Position numbers and translations under genes: made by a program. A DNA stretch of 37,525 bases. Origin: Isoptericola halalbus (GTDB lineage: Bacteria > Actinomycetota > Actinomycetes > Actinomycetales > Cellulomonadaceae). The stretch lies in the NCBI GenBank assembly GCA_009663185.1, contig VJZX01000029.1:1-37525 (forward strand), given 5' to 3'. Shown piece by piece: positions 9,106 through 18,954 of the stretch. The notes under the pieces were generated by a model that was not told the DNA's origin, did no database searches, and saw nothing but the letters and a program-made list of their open reading frames with translations. The stretch's first letter is position 1, and every line of letters begins with the position of its first letter.

Positions 9106-9295
9106 TGGCAGTCCTCCTGGGTGTACGACCTGGCAAGAAGCCTGCCGTGGCGACCTAGGAAGATGACGGGACCGACCTGGGAGCACGCTGTGCCGGCTCG
9201 CTGGGAGCGCTCGTCCACGACCTGCTACGCATCTCGGGCGAACCTACCGGCCTCTCGCGAGGCGGGTCACGTCTCGACGTGGCACGATCACGGAC

Positions 9296-9745
<450 letters not shown>

Positions 9746-9750
9746 CAGCC

Positions 9751-10161
9751 ATGGACATCACGATTCACCACACGTTCCTCCCGCACACGGACCCCGACGA
9801 GTCGCTGGCCTTCTACCGCGACGTGCTCGGCTTCGAGGTCCTCAACGACGTCGGGTACGGCGGCATGCGCTGGATCACCGTCGCGCCCACCGGCCAGTCC
9901 GAGACATCCGTCGTCCTGCATCCGCCGGCCGCCGACCCCGGTGTCACCGAGGCCGAGCGCCAGACGATCAACGAGATGATGGCCAAGGGCACCTACGCGA
10001 GCATCGTGCTCGCGACGAAGGACGTCGACCGGACGTTCGAGCAGGTCGTCGACGGCGGCGCCGAGGTCGTCCAGGAGCCGATCGACCAGCCGTACGGCGT
10101 CCGCGACTGCGCCTTCCGGGATCCCGCAGGCAACATGGTCCGCATCCAGGAAGCGCGCTGA
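9751..10161 (+). CDS. VOC family protein (glyoxalase/bleomycin-resistance fold)
   Basis: A 136-residue protein of paired beta-alpha-beta-beta-beta modules. The first begins ITIHHTFLPHTDPDESLAFYRDVLGFEVL; the second includes VDRTFEQVVDGGAEVVQEPIDQPYGVRDCAFRDPAGNMVRI, the typical C-terminal VOC signature. Ligand residues cannot be assigned securely. ATG 9751 is preferred to the upstream frame, which overlaps the AraC gene. The Shine-Dalgarno is weak, so translation may be coupled to the upstream gene. Second gene of a four-gene operon; a detoxification or ligand-binding role is plausible, substrate unknown. Confidence 0.9.
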   Translation: MDITIHHTFLPHTDPDESLAFYRDVLGFEVLNDVGYGGMRWITVAPTGQSETSVVLHPPAADPGVTEAERQTINEMMAKGTYASIVLATKDVDRTFEQVVDGGAEVVQEPIDQPYGVRDCAFRDPAGNMVRIQEAR

Positions 10162-10170
10162 GGCGCCGCG

Positions 10171-10620
10171 ATGGCCCGGGCCCGTGACCGCAAGACCCGC
10201 AAGACCGACACACTGGCGATGCTGGCGACTCCGGCGCTCGACGCGTGGGTCGCCACCGCCTCGGCCGCCGGCGCGCCGCACATGGTTCCGCTGTCCCTGG
10301 TCTGGGTGGACGAGCGCGTGGTGATCTCTGTCGAGAGCGCCTCGGTCACCGCGCGCAACCTGACCGCGTCCGGGCAGGCTCGGCTCGCCGTCGGACCGAC
10401 CCGCGACGTGGTGATGATCGACGCCCTCCTCGACAAGGCGGTCGACGTCACGGCCGACGATGCGCTGGCTGCGACGTACGCGGCGCAGGCCGACTGGGAC
10501 CCGCGCCGCAGCGCGGGGTACGTGTTCCTCGTGCTGCGACCCGTCCGGGTGCAGGCGTGGCGGGAGGCGGACGAGACCGCAGGCCGCACGCTCATGCGCG
10601 ACGGCACCTGGCTGGTCTAG
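10171..10620 (+). CDS. Pyridoxamine 5'-phosphate oxidase-fold flavin/F420-binding protein
   Basis: A 149-residue split-barrel protein. ATPALDAWVATASAAGAPHMVPLSLVWVDERVVI at about 19-53 is the characteristic first half of PNPOx-like proteins, followed by SVTARNLTASGQARLAVG and a closing strand YVFLVLRPVRVQAWRE. Members bind FMN, F420 or heme; I cannot choose between these. It starts 9 bases after the VOC gene and ends 30 bases before the uvrA-like gene, so it belongs to the same transcript. Confidence 0.85.
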   Translation: MARARDRKTRKTDTLAMLATPALDAWVATASAAGAPHMVPLSLVWVDERVVISVESASVTARNLTASGQARLAVGPTRDVVMIDALLDKAVDVTADDALAATYAAQADWDPRRSAGYVFLVLRPVRVQAWREADETAGRTLMRDGTWLV

Positions 10621-10650
10621 ATACAACCCTGACGTGCGGAGGGAGACACG

Positions 10651-13038
<2,388 letters not shown>

Positions 13039-13069
13039 CGCCACCCCGGGCGCTACGGCACGTTTGCAG

Positions 13070-13084
13070 GTAACGGCGCGTTAC
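13070..13084. terminator. Small hairpin after the uvrA-like gene, weak terminator candidate
   Basis: GTAACG-GCG-CGTTAC is a perfect 6-bp stem with a 3-base loop, 32 bases past the uvrA-like stop. No T-tract follows, so termination is uncertain. Confidence 0.35.
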
Positions 13085-13088
13085 TCAG

Positions 13089-13592
13089 TCATGAGTCGTC
13101 GGCCCCGAGATGGCCGGTTGAGCGCGTCGAAGCGCACCATCCGCGGCCATGAGTGCAGACACAAGCCGCCATTCCCAGGCGACTTCCGGGAAAGCGGGGA
13201 ACGGTCTGCGCCGTTCGGTTGGTGTCAGCGCGCGGCGGGTAGAAGCCAGGAACGTCCGGCTCGACCAACTCGTGGGCACCTGGAGTGAAGACGTGCACCG
13301 GCTCTGGGCCGCTCGCACGTGCGGTGCAGCCCTGCACGACCACGCCTCCGCGTTCGGGGACGGCCCAGATCGTGACGCCGCGGTCGTTGGCCATCGTTTG
13401 CAGCGTCGCGCGAAGTCCGGGCTCGTAGTGCGGGCGCACCAGCGCTCCGCCCAGGAGGTTCAACGCGTCGAGGTTGCTCAAGCCTGCGGAGTTCGGGTCA
13501 GTACCCGAGGCGGGGGAGATGTCGGCGCCGAAGAGCACTGCTCCCGCGCTGCCGCCGTAGAGATCACCGCCGCGGACGACTTTCGACGCGCC
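13089..13592 (-). pseudogene. Peptidase E (S51 family) fragment, 5' part missing
   Basis: The minus-strand frame below an in-frame TAG (13593-13595) reads VVRGGDLYGGSAGAVLFGAD, then SPASGTDPNSAGL, LNLLGGALVRPHYEPG and GVTIWAVPERGGVVV. The GGSAGA nucleophile motif and the later PHYEPG (His) are the core of dipeptidase E-type S51 enzymes. About the first 100 residues, including the N-terminal Rossmann-like half, are absent, and there is no start codon or Shine-Dalgarno before the motif. After GPEPVHVFTPG the family resemblance stops, and the frame runs on to TGA at 13089. It ends abruptly next to the tyrS stop (13657), suggesting a rearrangement junction within 13593-13656. Confidence 0.75.
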
Positions 13593-13656
13593 CTACCTGA
13601 CTGGTATCAAGACGTGTTCAGGTGGCACGAGCAGATCCCGCATCGGCCCGTCCGAA

Positions 13657-14879
13657 TCAAGATTCGCCGCGATCCACCTGCCTCGCGACCACGCTGAACC
13701 ATCGACGCTTCCCGGTCTGCAGGACGTCCCCCGTGCATACCGCTGGTGCCGCCTGGGCATCCGGCTGCTGGGCTCCGTTGATGCGGACGCCGCCCTCGGC
13801 GATGAGCCGTCGTACTGCCGACCGCGTGAGCTCGGGACGTGCGGCGCTCACGAGGTCGAAGACTGACGGCATGGGGTCGGTGACGAGTAGCTCGGGCATC
13901 ACATCAGGGAGCTTGCGCTTTGAGAAGACATCGAGAAACGCCTGCCGCGCGCGCCTAGCTTCGGGCGCGCCGTGGTACCTCGAGACGATCTCCTCAGCGA
14001 GGTCGAGCTTGGCATCTCGCGCGACAGCGCCGCCGCTGGCCGCATGGTGCGCCAGCTCCTGAACCGCTGCGATCGGGAGCTCCGTGTAGACGGTTGCCCA
14101 GATGCCGATCAGGTCGTCGTTGAGCGTCATCAGCCGGCCGAACTTTTCGTCGGCCGGCTGCGCGAGCCCCACGTAGTTGTTGAGCGACTTCGATTGCTTG
14201 AGACCACCGTCCAGACCGGGGTGATGGTGCTCGTGATGACCGTCTGGGGGAGTTGTCCGTGCTTTGACTGCAGTTCTCGGCCCATCGCCTCGTTAAACAT
14301 CTGGTCGGATCCCACGATCGTGAGGTCGGACTCCAGCGCGACGCTGTCGAAGCCCTGCAGTACGGGGTAGAGGAGCTCATGCATGGCGATATCGCGGTGC
14401 TCTTGCAGGCGCTTCTGGAACATGTCCCGCGACATCAGCTGGCTATGGGTCACCAGGCTGAGCTGGCTGATGAGGTCGGTGAGGGCCATTCCGTCGTACC
14501 ACTCGGAGTTCCGTCGAATCTCGAGAACCTCGGGGTCGTCCCGAAGGACGAGGGTCACCTGCTCCAAGAAGGCTTGGGCATTGCGTTCGATCTCATCTTC
14601 GGTCAGCACGGGGCGTGTGGTGCTGCGGCCGGTCGGATCGCCGATTCGCGTGGTCGTATCGCCGAGGAGAAAGACGACGACGTGGCCGAGGTCCTGTAGG
14701 AAGCGCATCATCCACAAATTCACCGCATGTCCGAGGTGCAGATCTGGCGCGGTGCAGTCGACGCCGAACTTGATACGCAACGGGCGACCGGATGCGAGTC
14801 GGCTCTGCAGGTCGTCGCGCCCAAAGATCTGGTCCGTCGTCCGGCTCAAGTGAGTGAGGACTTGATCTGGCGTGGTCAC
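13657..14879 (-). pseudogene. tyrS: Tyrosyl-tRNA synthetase (TyrZ type), one-base frameshift
   Basis: The N-terminal frame from GTG 14879 encodes KFGVDCTAPDLHLGHAVNLW (HLGH is the class I HIGH motif), GDTTTRIGDPTGR and IVGSDQMFN. The C-terminal frame encodes KQSKSLNNYVGLAQ (the KMSKS site with Gln for Met) and a C-terminal S4-like domain (ELTRSAVRRLIAEGGVRINGA). The frames join only if one base is added near 14216-14217: minus strand CCCCGGTCTG should read CCCCGGGTCTG to give ITPGLDGGLK. With it the gene would be 408 codons. The KxSKS form marks the TyrZ-type subgroup, probably a second synthetase. GC content is visibly lower than the surroundings, suggesting transfer. Shine-Dalgarno AAGGAG lies 7 bases before the GTG. 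A sequencing error remains possible. Confidence 0.88.
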
Positions 14880-14914
14880 GGAGTTCTCCTTCAAGTACAC
14901 GAGCGGAGAACTCC
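14880..14914 (-). promoter_or_regulatory. Hairpin covering the tyrS Shine-Dalgarno
   Basis: In the transcript GGAGTTCTCC pairs perfectly with GGAGAACTCC (10 bp, 15-base loop). The downstream arm contains the ribosome binding site GGAG and ends at the base before the GTG. This would block initiation unless opened, so translation is probably regulated. Confidence 0.7.
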
Positions 14915-14934
14915 CAGCGGCACCCGCCCGACGC

Positions 14935-14970
14935 GTAAACAAGAAGGTGAGGACCGGATGGTCCTCACCT
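14935..14970 (-). terminator. Intrinsic terminator/attenuator in the tyrS leader
   Basis: AGGTGAGGACC and GGTCCTCACCT form a perfect 11-bp stem with a 4-base loop (ATCC), followed in the minus direction by TTCTTGTTT. It lies 56 bases upstream of the tyrS GTG, between leader and gene, the position expected of an attenuator. Confidence 0.8.
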
Positions 14971-14973
14971 GGG

Positions 14974-15036
14974 GGCTCTGGGGTGTGCTGAGTGCTGCGA
15001 TCAGGGATGCACGTGGCAGCGGCTCACTCCAGAGCC
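14974..15036 (-). promoter_or_regulatory. Leader hairpin preceding the attenuator
   Basis: GGCTCTGG (15029-15036) pairs perfectly with CCAGAGCC (14974-14981). Inside, GCTGC/GCAGC and GAGTG/CACTC add further pairing. It ends 3 bases before the terminator stem and could compete with or arrange the attenuator. It overlaps a possible 20-residue leader peptide frame (15063 to 15001) that contains a single Tyr codon and lacks a good Shine-Dalgarno, so peptide-based attenuation is weakly supported. Confidence 0.5.
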
Positions 15037-15119
15037 GCCGAGATACACGAAGCCGATCGACATGGGAGGGATGTTAGCCGAACTGCTCCCGGATCGACAG
15101 GCTCTAGCACGCAGCCTTC

Positions 15120-15146
15120 GGCGAGTCAGCGAAAGTCGCTCTCGCC
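15120..15146 (-). promoter_or_regulatory. 5' leader hairpin of the tyrS transcript
   Basis: GGCGAG and CTCGCC enclose AGCGA and TCGCT, giving an 11-bp stem interrupted by a GA bulge. It lies near the start of the structured leader and could be its first helix. No T-box consensus was found by eye. Confidence 0.45.
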
Positions 15147-15169
15147 CAAGCGTTTGATGGTCCTGGTTA

Positions 15170-15197
15170 CGGACCGATAATGCACATTATGTCATTA
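15170..15197 (+). other. dif: dif-like XerC/XerD recombination site
   Basis: The 28-bp layout is an 11-bp left arm CGGACCGATAA, a 6-bp centre TGCACA and an 11-bp right arm TTATGTCATTA. The E. coli dif has arms GGTGCGCATAA and TTATGTTAAAT with centre TGTATA, so the strongly conserved inner blocks (ATAA and TTATGT) and the spacing agree exactly; B. subtilis dif also ends TTATGT(AAACT). The core ATAATGCACATTAT is a near-perfect dyad. I find no second copy in the window, so this is either the chromosomal dimer-resolution site or one end of an element using Xer recombination. A Xer-family gene begins 650 bp away. Confidence 0.75.
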
Positions 15198-15704
15198 CCC
15201 AGGAGTCTGGCCGCCGGCAGGCCCTTCCCTGCAGGTGGACATGGCCGGGGCGAACCTGCGCGCCACGTGCACCCGCAGACCTCGACCTCGTCGTTCGCAT
15301 GGAGCGCAAAGCCCGACACCGCCGGGTGGCTCGGCACGACCGGATGCACCTGCACGAGTCGGCACTCAAAGGACGACAGCGCACACCTGGCCCACGCGGA
15401 CGCGGCCGACTGCTCGGCTTCGTCGTGCTGGTGGCATGAGCTCGCCGGGCCCCTGGTCGAGCTGGATCGCACGTCGTCGCGCCCGTCACACACGGCCACG
15501 GGCGCGGGCTCCTCGACCTGCATGCAGCACGCGACCCCTCCCCGGCGGATCGCGTCGTCTGGCTCGAGGCGGGTCGTTCTCGCGCGCCAAGCGCCGTACC
15601 CGTCGGCAGGATTCCGTCGCGCGCGACCCACCGCCGGGCTCGCTGGTGCCCCTGTGACGCGTGCCCACGGTGTGGGTACCGACGACGTTCGACTACACTG
15701 AAAA
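15198..15704. other. Gene-free stretch between the dif-like site and the recombinase
   Basis: Open frames exist on both strands, up to 173 codons, but none shows consistent third-position GC bias, a good Shine-Dalgarno or a family I recognise. They are rich in Ser, Thr, Arg and Cys, as expected of non-coding frames. No tRNA, IS end or CRISPR repeat is seen. Confidence 0.5.
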
Positions 15705-15722
15705 GGATATACCGGTTAAACC
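15705..15722. promoter_or_regulatory. AT-rich imperfect dyad, operator candidate
   Basis: GGATATACCGGTTAAACC is an imperfect palindrome centred on ACCGGT, in an island of A/T in otherwise GC-rich DNA, about 130 bases upstream of the recombinase. It could bind a regulator; no specific family is indicated. Confidence 0.3.
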
Positions 15723-15749
15723 AGTGTGTATGCCACAACACAGTGGTTT
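15718..15749. terminator. Hairpin with T-run upstream of the recombinase
   Basis: AAACCAGTGTG and CACAGTGGTTT form an 11-bp stem with one mismatch and a 10-base loop, ending in TTTT on the plus strand and AAA on the other side. It could be a terminator in either direction, closing off the gene-free stretch, or a protein binding site. Confidence 0.4.
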
Positions 15750-15778
15750 TGTCCGATGTCGGAGGCCGCTCCTACCCT
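15749..15778 (+). promoter_or_regulatory. Candidate promoter of the recombinase-PLD operon
   Basis: TTGTCC and TACCCT are separated by 18 bases, reasonable for a housekeeping sigma factor, with a start near 15785 and a 60-base leader to the ATG at 15848. It directly follows the hairpin at 15718-15749. Confidence 0.4.
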
Positions 15779-15847
15779 GAGTCACGACTCCGCAGGTCAT
15801 AGCCCTGCGCGCGCACCGTCGTCGTCGGCAGGGAACGGAGGAGCCCG

Positions 15848-16918
15848 ATGGTCGCACCACCCCGGCTCGAACGCCTCACCGTCGCCGAGGCGTCCGACCG
15901 CTACCTCGCGTCCGTCCGCGTCGAGGCGGTCCGCGGCGTCCTGTCCCCCGCCACCGCGCGCAGCTACGAGCGTGACGTCGCCGAGCTCGCCTCGTTGCTC
16001 GGACCGGACCGCGTCCTCGACGACGTCACGGGCGACGACGTCGACGACGCACTCGTGCGTTACCAGGCGGGCCCCGACGGCCGGTACGCCGACCCCGCCC
16101 GCAAGGGCGCCCCCGGCCGCTCGACGGCCACGGTCAACCGGTTCCGCCAGTCGGTGACACGGTTCTTCTCGCACGCAGCCCGCCAGTGCTGGGTGCAGGC
16201 CGACCCCATGCAGTGGGCCTCCCCGCCGGCGAAGGTGCGTGAGGGTCTGCGCGTCGAGCGCACCGCGCTGTCGGCGTCGGCCGCCCAGGCGCTCATGGCC
16301 ACCGTCTCCGGCGCGCCCGGCGCGGGCGGCGACACCGTCCCATCCGCCCGCCGGCCGCGCCCGGACCAGGCGCTCGCGCTGCGGGACCGGCTCGTCGTCG
16401 CGCTGCTGCTCGTCCTCGGACCGCGTGTGTCGGAGCTCGCCCGGGCCGACGTCGCGGACTTCACGCGCGAGCCTGGCGAGACACGATGGCGCATCGTCGG
16501 CAAGGGCGGGAGCACGCGCACCGTCGCGCTCAGCCCACCCCTGGCGGCCGCGCTCGAGGACTATCTGACGCACCTCCGGCCCCGGCTCGCCGCACGACGA
16601 CCCGACGACGCCGACGCCCAGCGCGCCCTGCTGCTGTCCTGGCGGGGCCGGCGCATCGACACCCAGGCGATCCGCGGACTGCTGGCCCGCGCCGTCGAAC
16701 GGATGCCCGCACCGTACCGACGACCCACCACGCCGCACGCGCTCCGTCACACCACCGCCACCCTGCTCGTGGCCGAAGGCTGGGACGTCAAGGTCGTCGC
16801 CGAGCTGCTCGGACACGCGTCGATCGCCACCACCGGCGTCTACCTCGACCGCATCGAGGGCGAGCTCGCCGCCGCGATCCGCACCCACCCCCTGTCCGGG
16901 GCCCTCGCAGGCGAATGA
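15848..16918 (+). CDS. Tyrosine recombinase, XerC/XerD family
   Basis: A 356-residue site-specific recombinase. The N-terminal SAM-like core-binding domain spans about 10-125. The catalytic domain has the full set: Arg193 (GPRVSEL), Lys219 (VGKGG), His297 and Arg300 (HALRHT), His323 (LGHASI) and nucleophile Tyr332 (TTGVYLDR). It is longer than typical XerC/XerD (about 300), with inserts near 75-90 and 155-175. ATG 15848 has GGAGGAG 4 bases upstream. Its stop overlaps the next start (ATGA). The nearby dif-like site makes a Xer role attractive. In many Actinobacteria the housekeeping xerD sits elsewhere (near pyrG/scpA), so this could be a paralogue or lineage-specific integrase. Confidence 0.92.
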   Translation: MVAPPRLERLTVAEASDRYLASVRVEAVRGVLSPATARSYERDVAELASLLGPDRVLDDVTGDDVDDALVRYQAGPDGRYADPARKGAPGRSTATVNRFRQSVTRFFSHAARQCWVQADPMQWASPPAKVREGLRVERTALSASAAQALMATVSGAPGAGGDTVPSARRPRPDQALALRDRLVVALLLVLGPRVSELARADVADFTREPGETRWRIVGKGGSTRTVALSPPLAAALEDYLTHLRPRLAARRPDDADAQRALLLSWRGRRIDTQAIRGLLARAVERMPAPYRRPTTPHALRHTTATLLVAEGWDVKVVAELLGHASIATTGVYLDRIEGELAAAIRTHPLSGALAGE

Positions 16919-18243
16919 ATCGACGGGCGCGACCTGCCCGGCGTGGATACCGTGAGCGCGTGCCGCACCACCTGCCCCCGCCTCCCAGCTCCGCCGTCCA
17001 TGTCCAGGTCGACTGGCCCACCGTCCGCCGGTTCGCGAGGAGAGCGGTGCTCGCGGCCGCCGTCACTCCCGTCGCGACCGCGGCAGCGCTCATGGTGCTG
17101 GACAAGGTGCGCGGGCAGCGATACCCGCTCGACAAGAGGTTCCCGACGGCGCCGCCGGCCACCAGCCAGCTGGGCGAGTCGTCCACGACGGTCTACACCT
17201 ACGGCGCCGACCTGTACCAGGACATGCTCACGGCGATCCGGGGCGCCACGAACCAGATCCTCCTCGAGTCGTACATCTGGAAGGGCGACGAGGTCGGCGC
17301 GGAGTTCAAGCGGGCCGTGATCGAGGCCGCCGAACGGGGCGTCGACGTCTACGTCGTCTACGACAAGTTCGCCAACCTCGTCGTGCCCCGGCCGTTCTAC
17401 GACTTCCCGCCGCAGGTGCACGTGCTGCGCTTCCCCGTCGTCCGACCCGCGGTCCTGGTCTCCGGTATCCGGCACTCCGGACGCGACCACCGCAAGATCC
17501 TCGTCGTCGACGACGAGACGGCGTTCGTCGGCGGATACAACATCGGCTCCCTGTACGCGACGCACTGGCGCGACACGCACCTGAGGGTCACCGGTCCGTC
17601 CGTGTGGGAGCTGCGCAACGCGTTCGTCGACTTCTGGAACCGGTGGCGCACCAACGACCTGCCAATCCTGCAGGACGTCGGCTCGACCCACTGGCTGCCG
17701 CACCTGCGGGCGGCGCGCAACGCGCCGAGCGAGCTCGTCTTCCCCATCCGCGGCCTCTACCTGGACGCGATCGACCGCGCCTGCTCGCACATCTACATCA
17801 CCCAGGCCTACTTCATCCCCGACCGGGACATCCTGACCGCACTGCTCAACGCCTCGGCCCGCGGGGTCGACGTACGCGTCCTGGTCCCGGAACGCTCCAA
17901 CCACGTCGTGGCCGACTGGCTCGCGCGCGGGCACTACGCGGCCCTGCTGCGCGGCGGGGTGCGCATCTTCCTCTACGAAGGGGCCATGATCCACGCCAAG
18001 ACCGCCACGGTCGACGGCTCGTGGTCCACGGTCGGCACAGCCAACATCGACCGCCTCAGCCTCACCGGCAACTACGAGATCAACCTCGAGATCGTCGACG
18101 ACGACGTCGCCGCACGCCTCGAGGACACGTTCCGCATGGACCTGAGCAACTCACGCGAGCTCACGCTCGAAGAGTGGGAGCGACGCCCGGCCGTCAAGAA
18201 GCTCGCCGAGCTCGTGCTCTCCCCGCTGCGTCCGCTCCTGTGA
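16915..18243 (+). CDS. Phospholipase D-family protein (cardiolipin synthase-like)
   Basis: A 442-residue protein with two HKD motifs: His192-x-Lys194-x4-Asp199 in HRKILVVDD and His360-x-Lys362-x4-Asp367 in HAKTATVD, each followed by the usual GGYNIG or GTANID. The first 40 residues are basic and Pro-rich. A hydrophobic segment at about 46-62 (AVLAAAVTPVATAAALMVL) probably anchors it in the membrane. Cardiolipin synthases of this type transfer phosphatidyl groups, but other PLD activities are possible. The ATG at 16915 overlaps the recombinase stop by ATGA; GTG 16960 is an alternative. Pairing of a PLD enzyme with a recombinase is functionally unexplained. Confidence 0.9.
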   Translation: MNRRARPARRGYRERVPHHLPPPPSSAVHVQVDWPTVRRFARRAVLAAAVTPVATAAALMVLDKVRGQRYPLDKRFPTAPPATSQLGESSTTVYTYGADLYQDMLTAIRGATNQILLESYIWKGDEVGAEFKRAVIEAAERGVDVYVVYDKFANLVVPRPFYDFPPQVHVLRFPVVRPAVLVSGIRHSGRDHRKILVVDDETAFVGGYNIGSLYATHWRDTHLRVTGPSVWELRNAFVDFWNRWRTNDLPILQDVGSTHWLPHLRAARNAPSELVFPIRGLYLDAIDRACSHIYITQAYFIPDRDILTALLNASARGVDVRVLVPERSNHVVADWLARGHYAALLRGGVRIFLYEGAMIHAKTATVDGSWSTVGTANIDRLSLTGNYEINLEIVDDDVAARLEDTFRMDLSNSRELTLEEWERRPAVKKLAELVLSPLRPLL

Positions 18244-18262
18244 CCCGCGCCGCGACCCACGC

Positions 18263-18940
18263 TCAGACGTCGAACGACTCCCCCGACCGCAGCCGGCGGT
18301 ACTCGTGCTCGCCGCCCAGCCGCATGGTGTCGAGCCACCGGGCCACGAGCCCGTGCCCGATCTCCGACAGGTGCGCGTCGTGGATCGGGACGACCACGCG
18401 GGCGCTCGCGGCGAGCGTGTGGTCGATCGCCTCGGCGAGGCGCAGCCACGGTGCGGCCACCGGGACGAGCAGGACGTCGACCGGACCGGCAGGCAGGTCG
18501 AAGGAGTCACCTGGGTGGTGCACGACGATGCCGTCGAGCTCGACGAGGTAGGTGCGGTTCTCGACCCGGGCGATGCGCTCGTGGATGACGGCGTGCTGGC
18601 CACCGCCCACGGTGACGCGCGCATCGCCGAGCAGGAACGTCTCACCCGGCACGACGGGGTGGACGCTCTCGGCCGGCGCCCCGGCGTCCGTGAGCAGCGC
18701 GGCGGCCGCCGGGGTCGCCCACACCTCGAGCGCGGGATCGGCGGCCAGGGCGGGCACGACGGCTCCGGTGTCGACGTGGTCGGAGTGCTCGTGCGTGACG
18801 AGGACGCCCGTGGCCCCGTCGAGCGCGGCAGCGGCGTCGGCGAACGTGCCCGGGTCGATCACGAGGCGGGTCGAGTCCCCGGTCGGACCACGACCGCCGT
18901 CGAGCCGCACGCAGGCGTGGCCGTGAAACGTCAGACGCAT
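18263..18940 (-). CDS. Metallo-beta-lactamase-fold metal-dependent hydrolase (UlaG-like)
   Basis: A 225-residue MBL-fold hydrolase. The start MRLTFHGHACVRLDG and the THEHSDHVD zinc motif (about 49-57) place it in the UlaG/YtnP-like group; later ligands are expected in GGGQHAVIH, VVHHPGDSF (Asp) and VPIHDAH. The substrate is unknown. The ATG at 18940 lies 14 bases after the MerR stop, so it is likely the last gene of that transcript. It converges with the PLD gene, with only 19 bases between stops. Confidence 0.9.
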   Translation of the reverse strand: MRLTFHGHACVRLDGGRGPTGDSTRLVIDPGTFADAAAALDGATGVLVTHEHSDHVDTGAVVPALAADPALEVWATPAAAALLTDAGAPAESVHPVVPGETFLLGDARVTVGGGQHAVIHERIARVENRTYLVELDGIVVHHPGDSFDLPAGPVDVLLVPVAAPWLRLAEAIDHTLAASARVVVPIHDAHLSEIGHGLVARWLDTMRLGGEHEYRRLRSGESFDV

Positions 18941-18954
18941 GCCACGAGGTGAGG

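Noticed and set aside
15001-15063. Twenty-residue leader peptide upstream of tyrS
   Set aside because: Only one Tyr codon and no Shine-Dalgarno before the ATG, so classical ribosome-mediated attenuation is not supported well enough to call a gene.
14880-15170. T-box riboswitch controlling tyrS
   Set aside because: The layout is suggestive, but I could not find the UGGN-containing T-box sequence or a specifier loop with a Tyr codon in the right structural context. Left as a covariance-model test.
13039-15197. Integrative element inserted at dif by Xer recombination
   Set aside because: Such elements are flanked by two dif-like sites. Only one is visible, and no matching arm lies at the left border near 13600.
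15180-15701. Possible 173-codon gene right of the dif-like site, and opposing frames up to 184 codons
   Set aside because: No Shine-Dalgarno, no family motif and inconsistent codon bias; competing frames of similar length exist on both strands.
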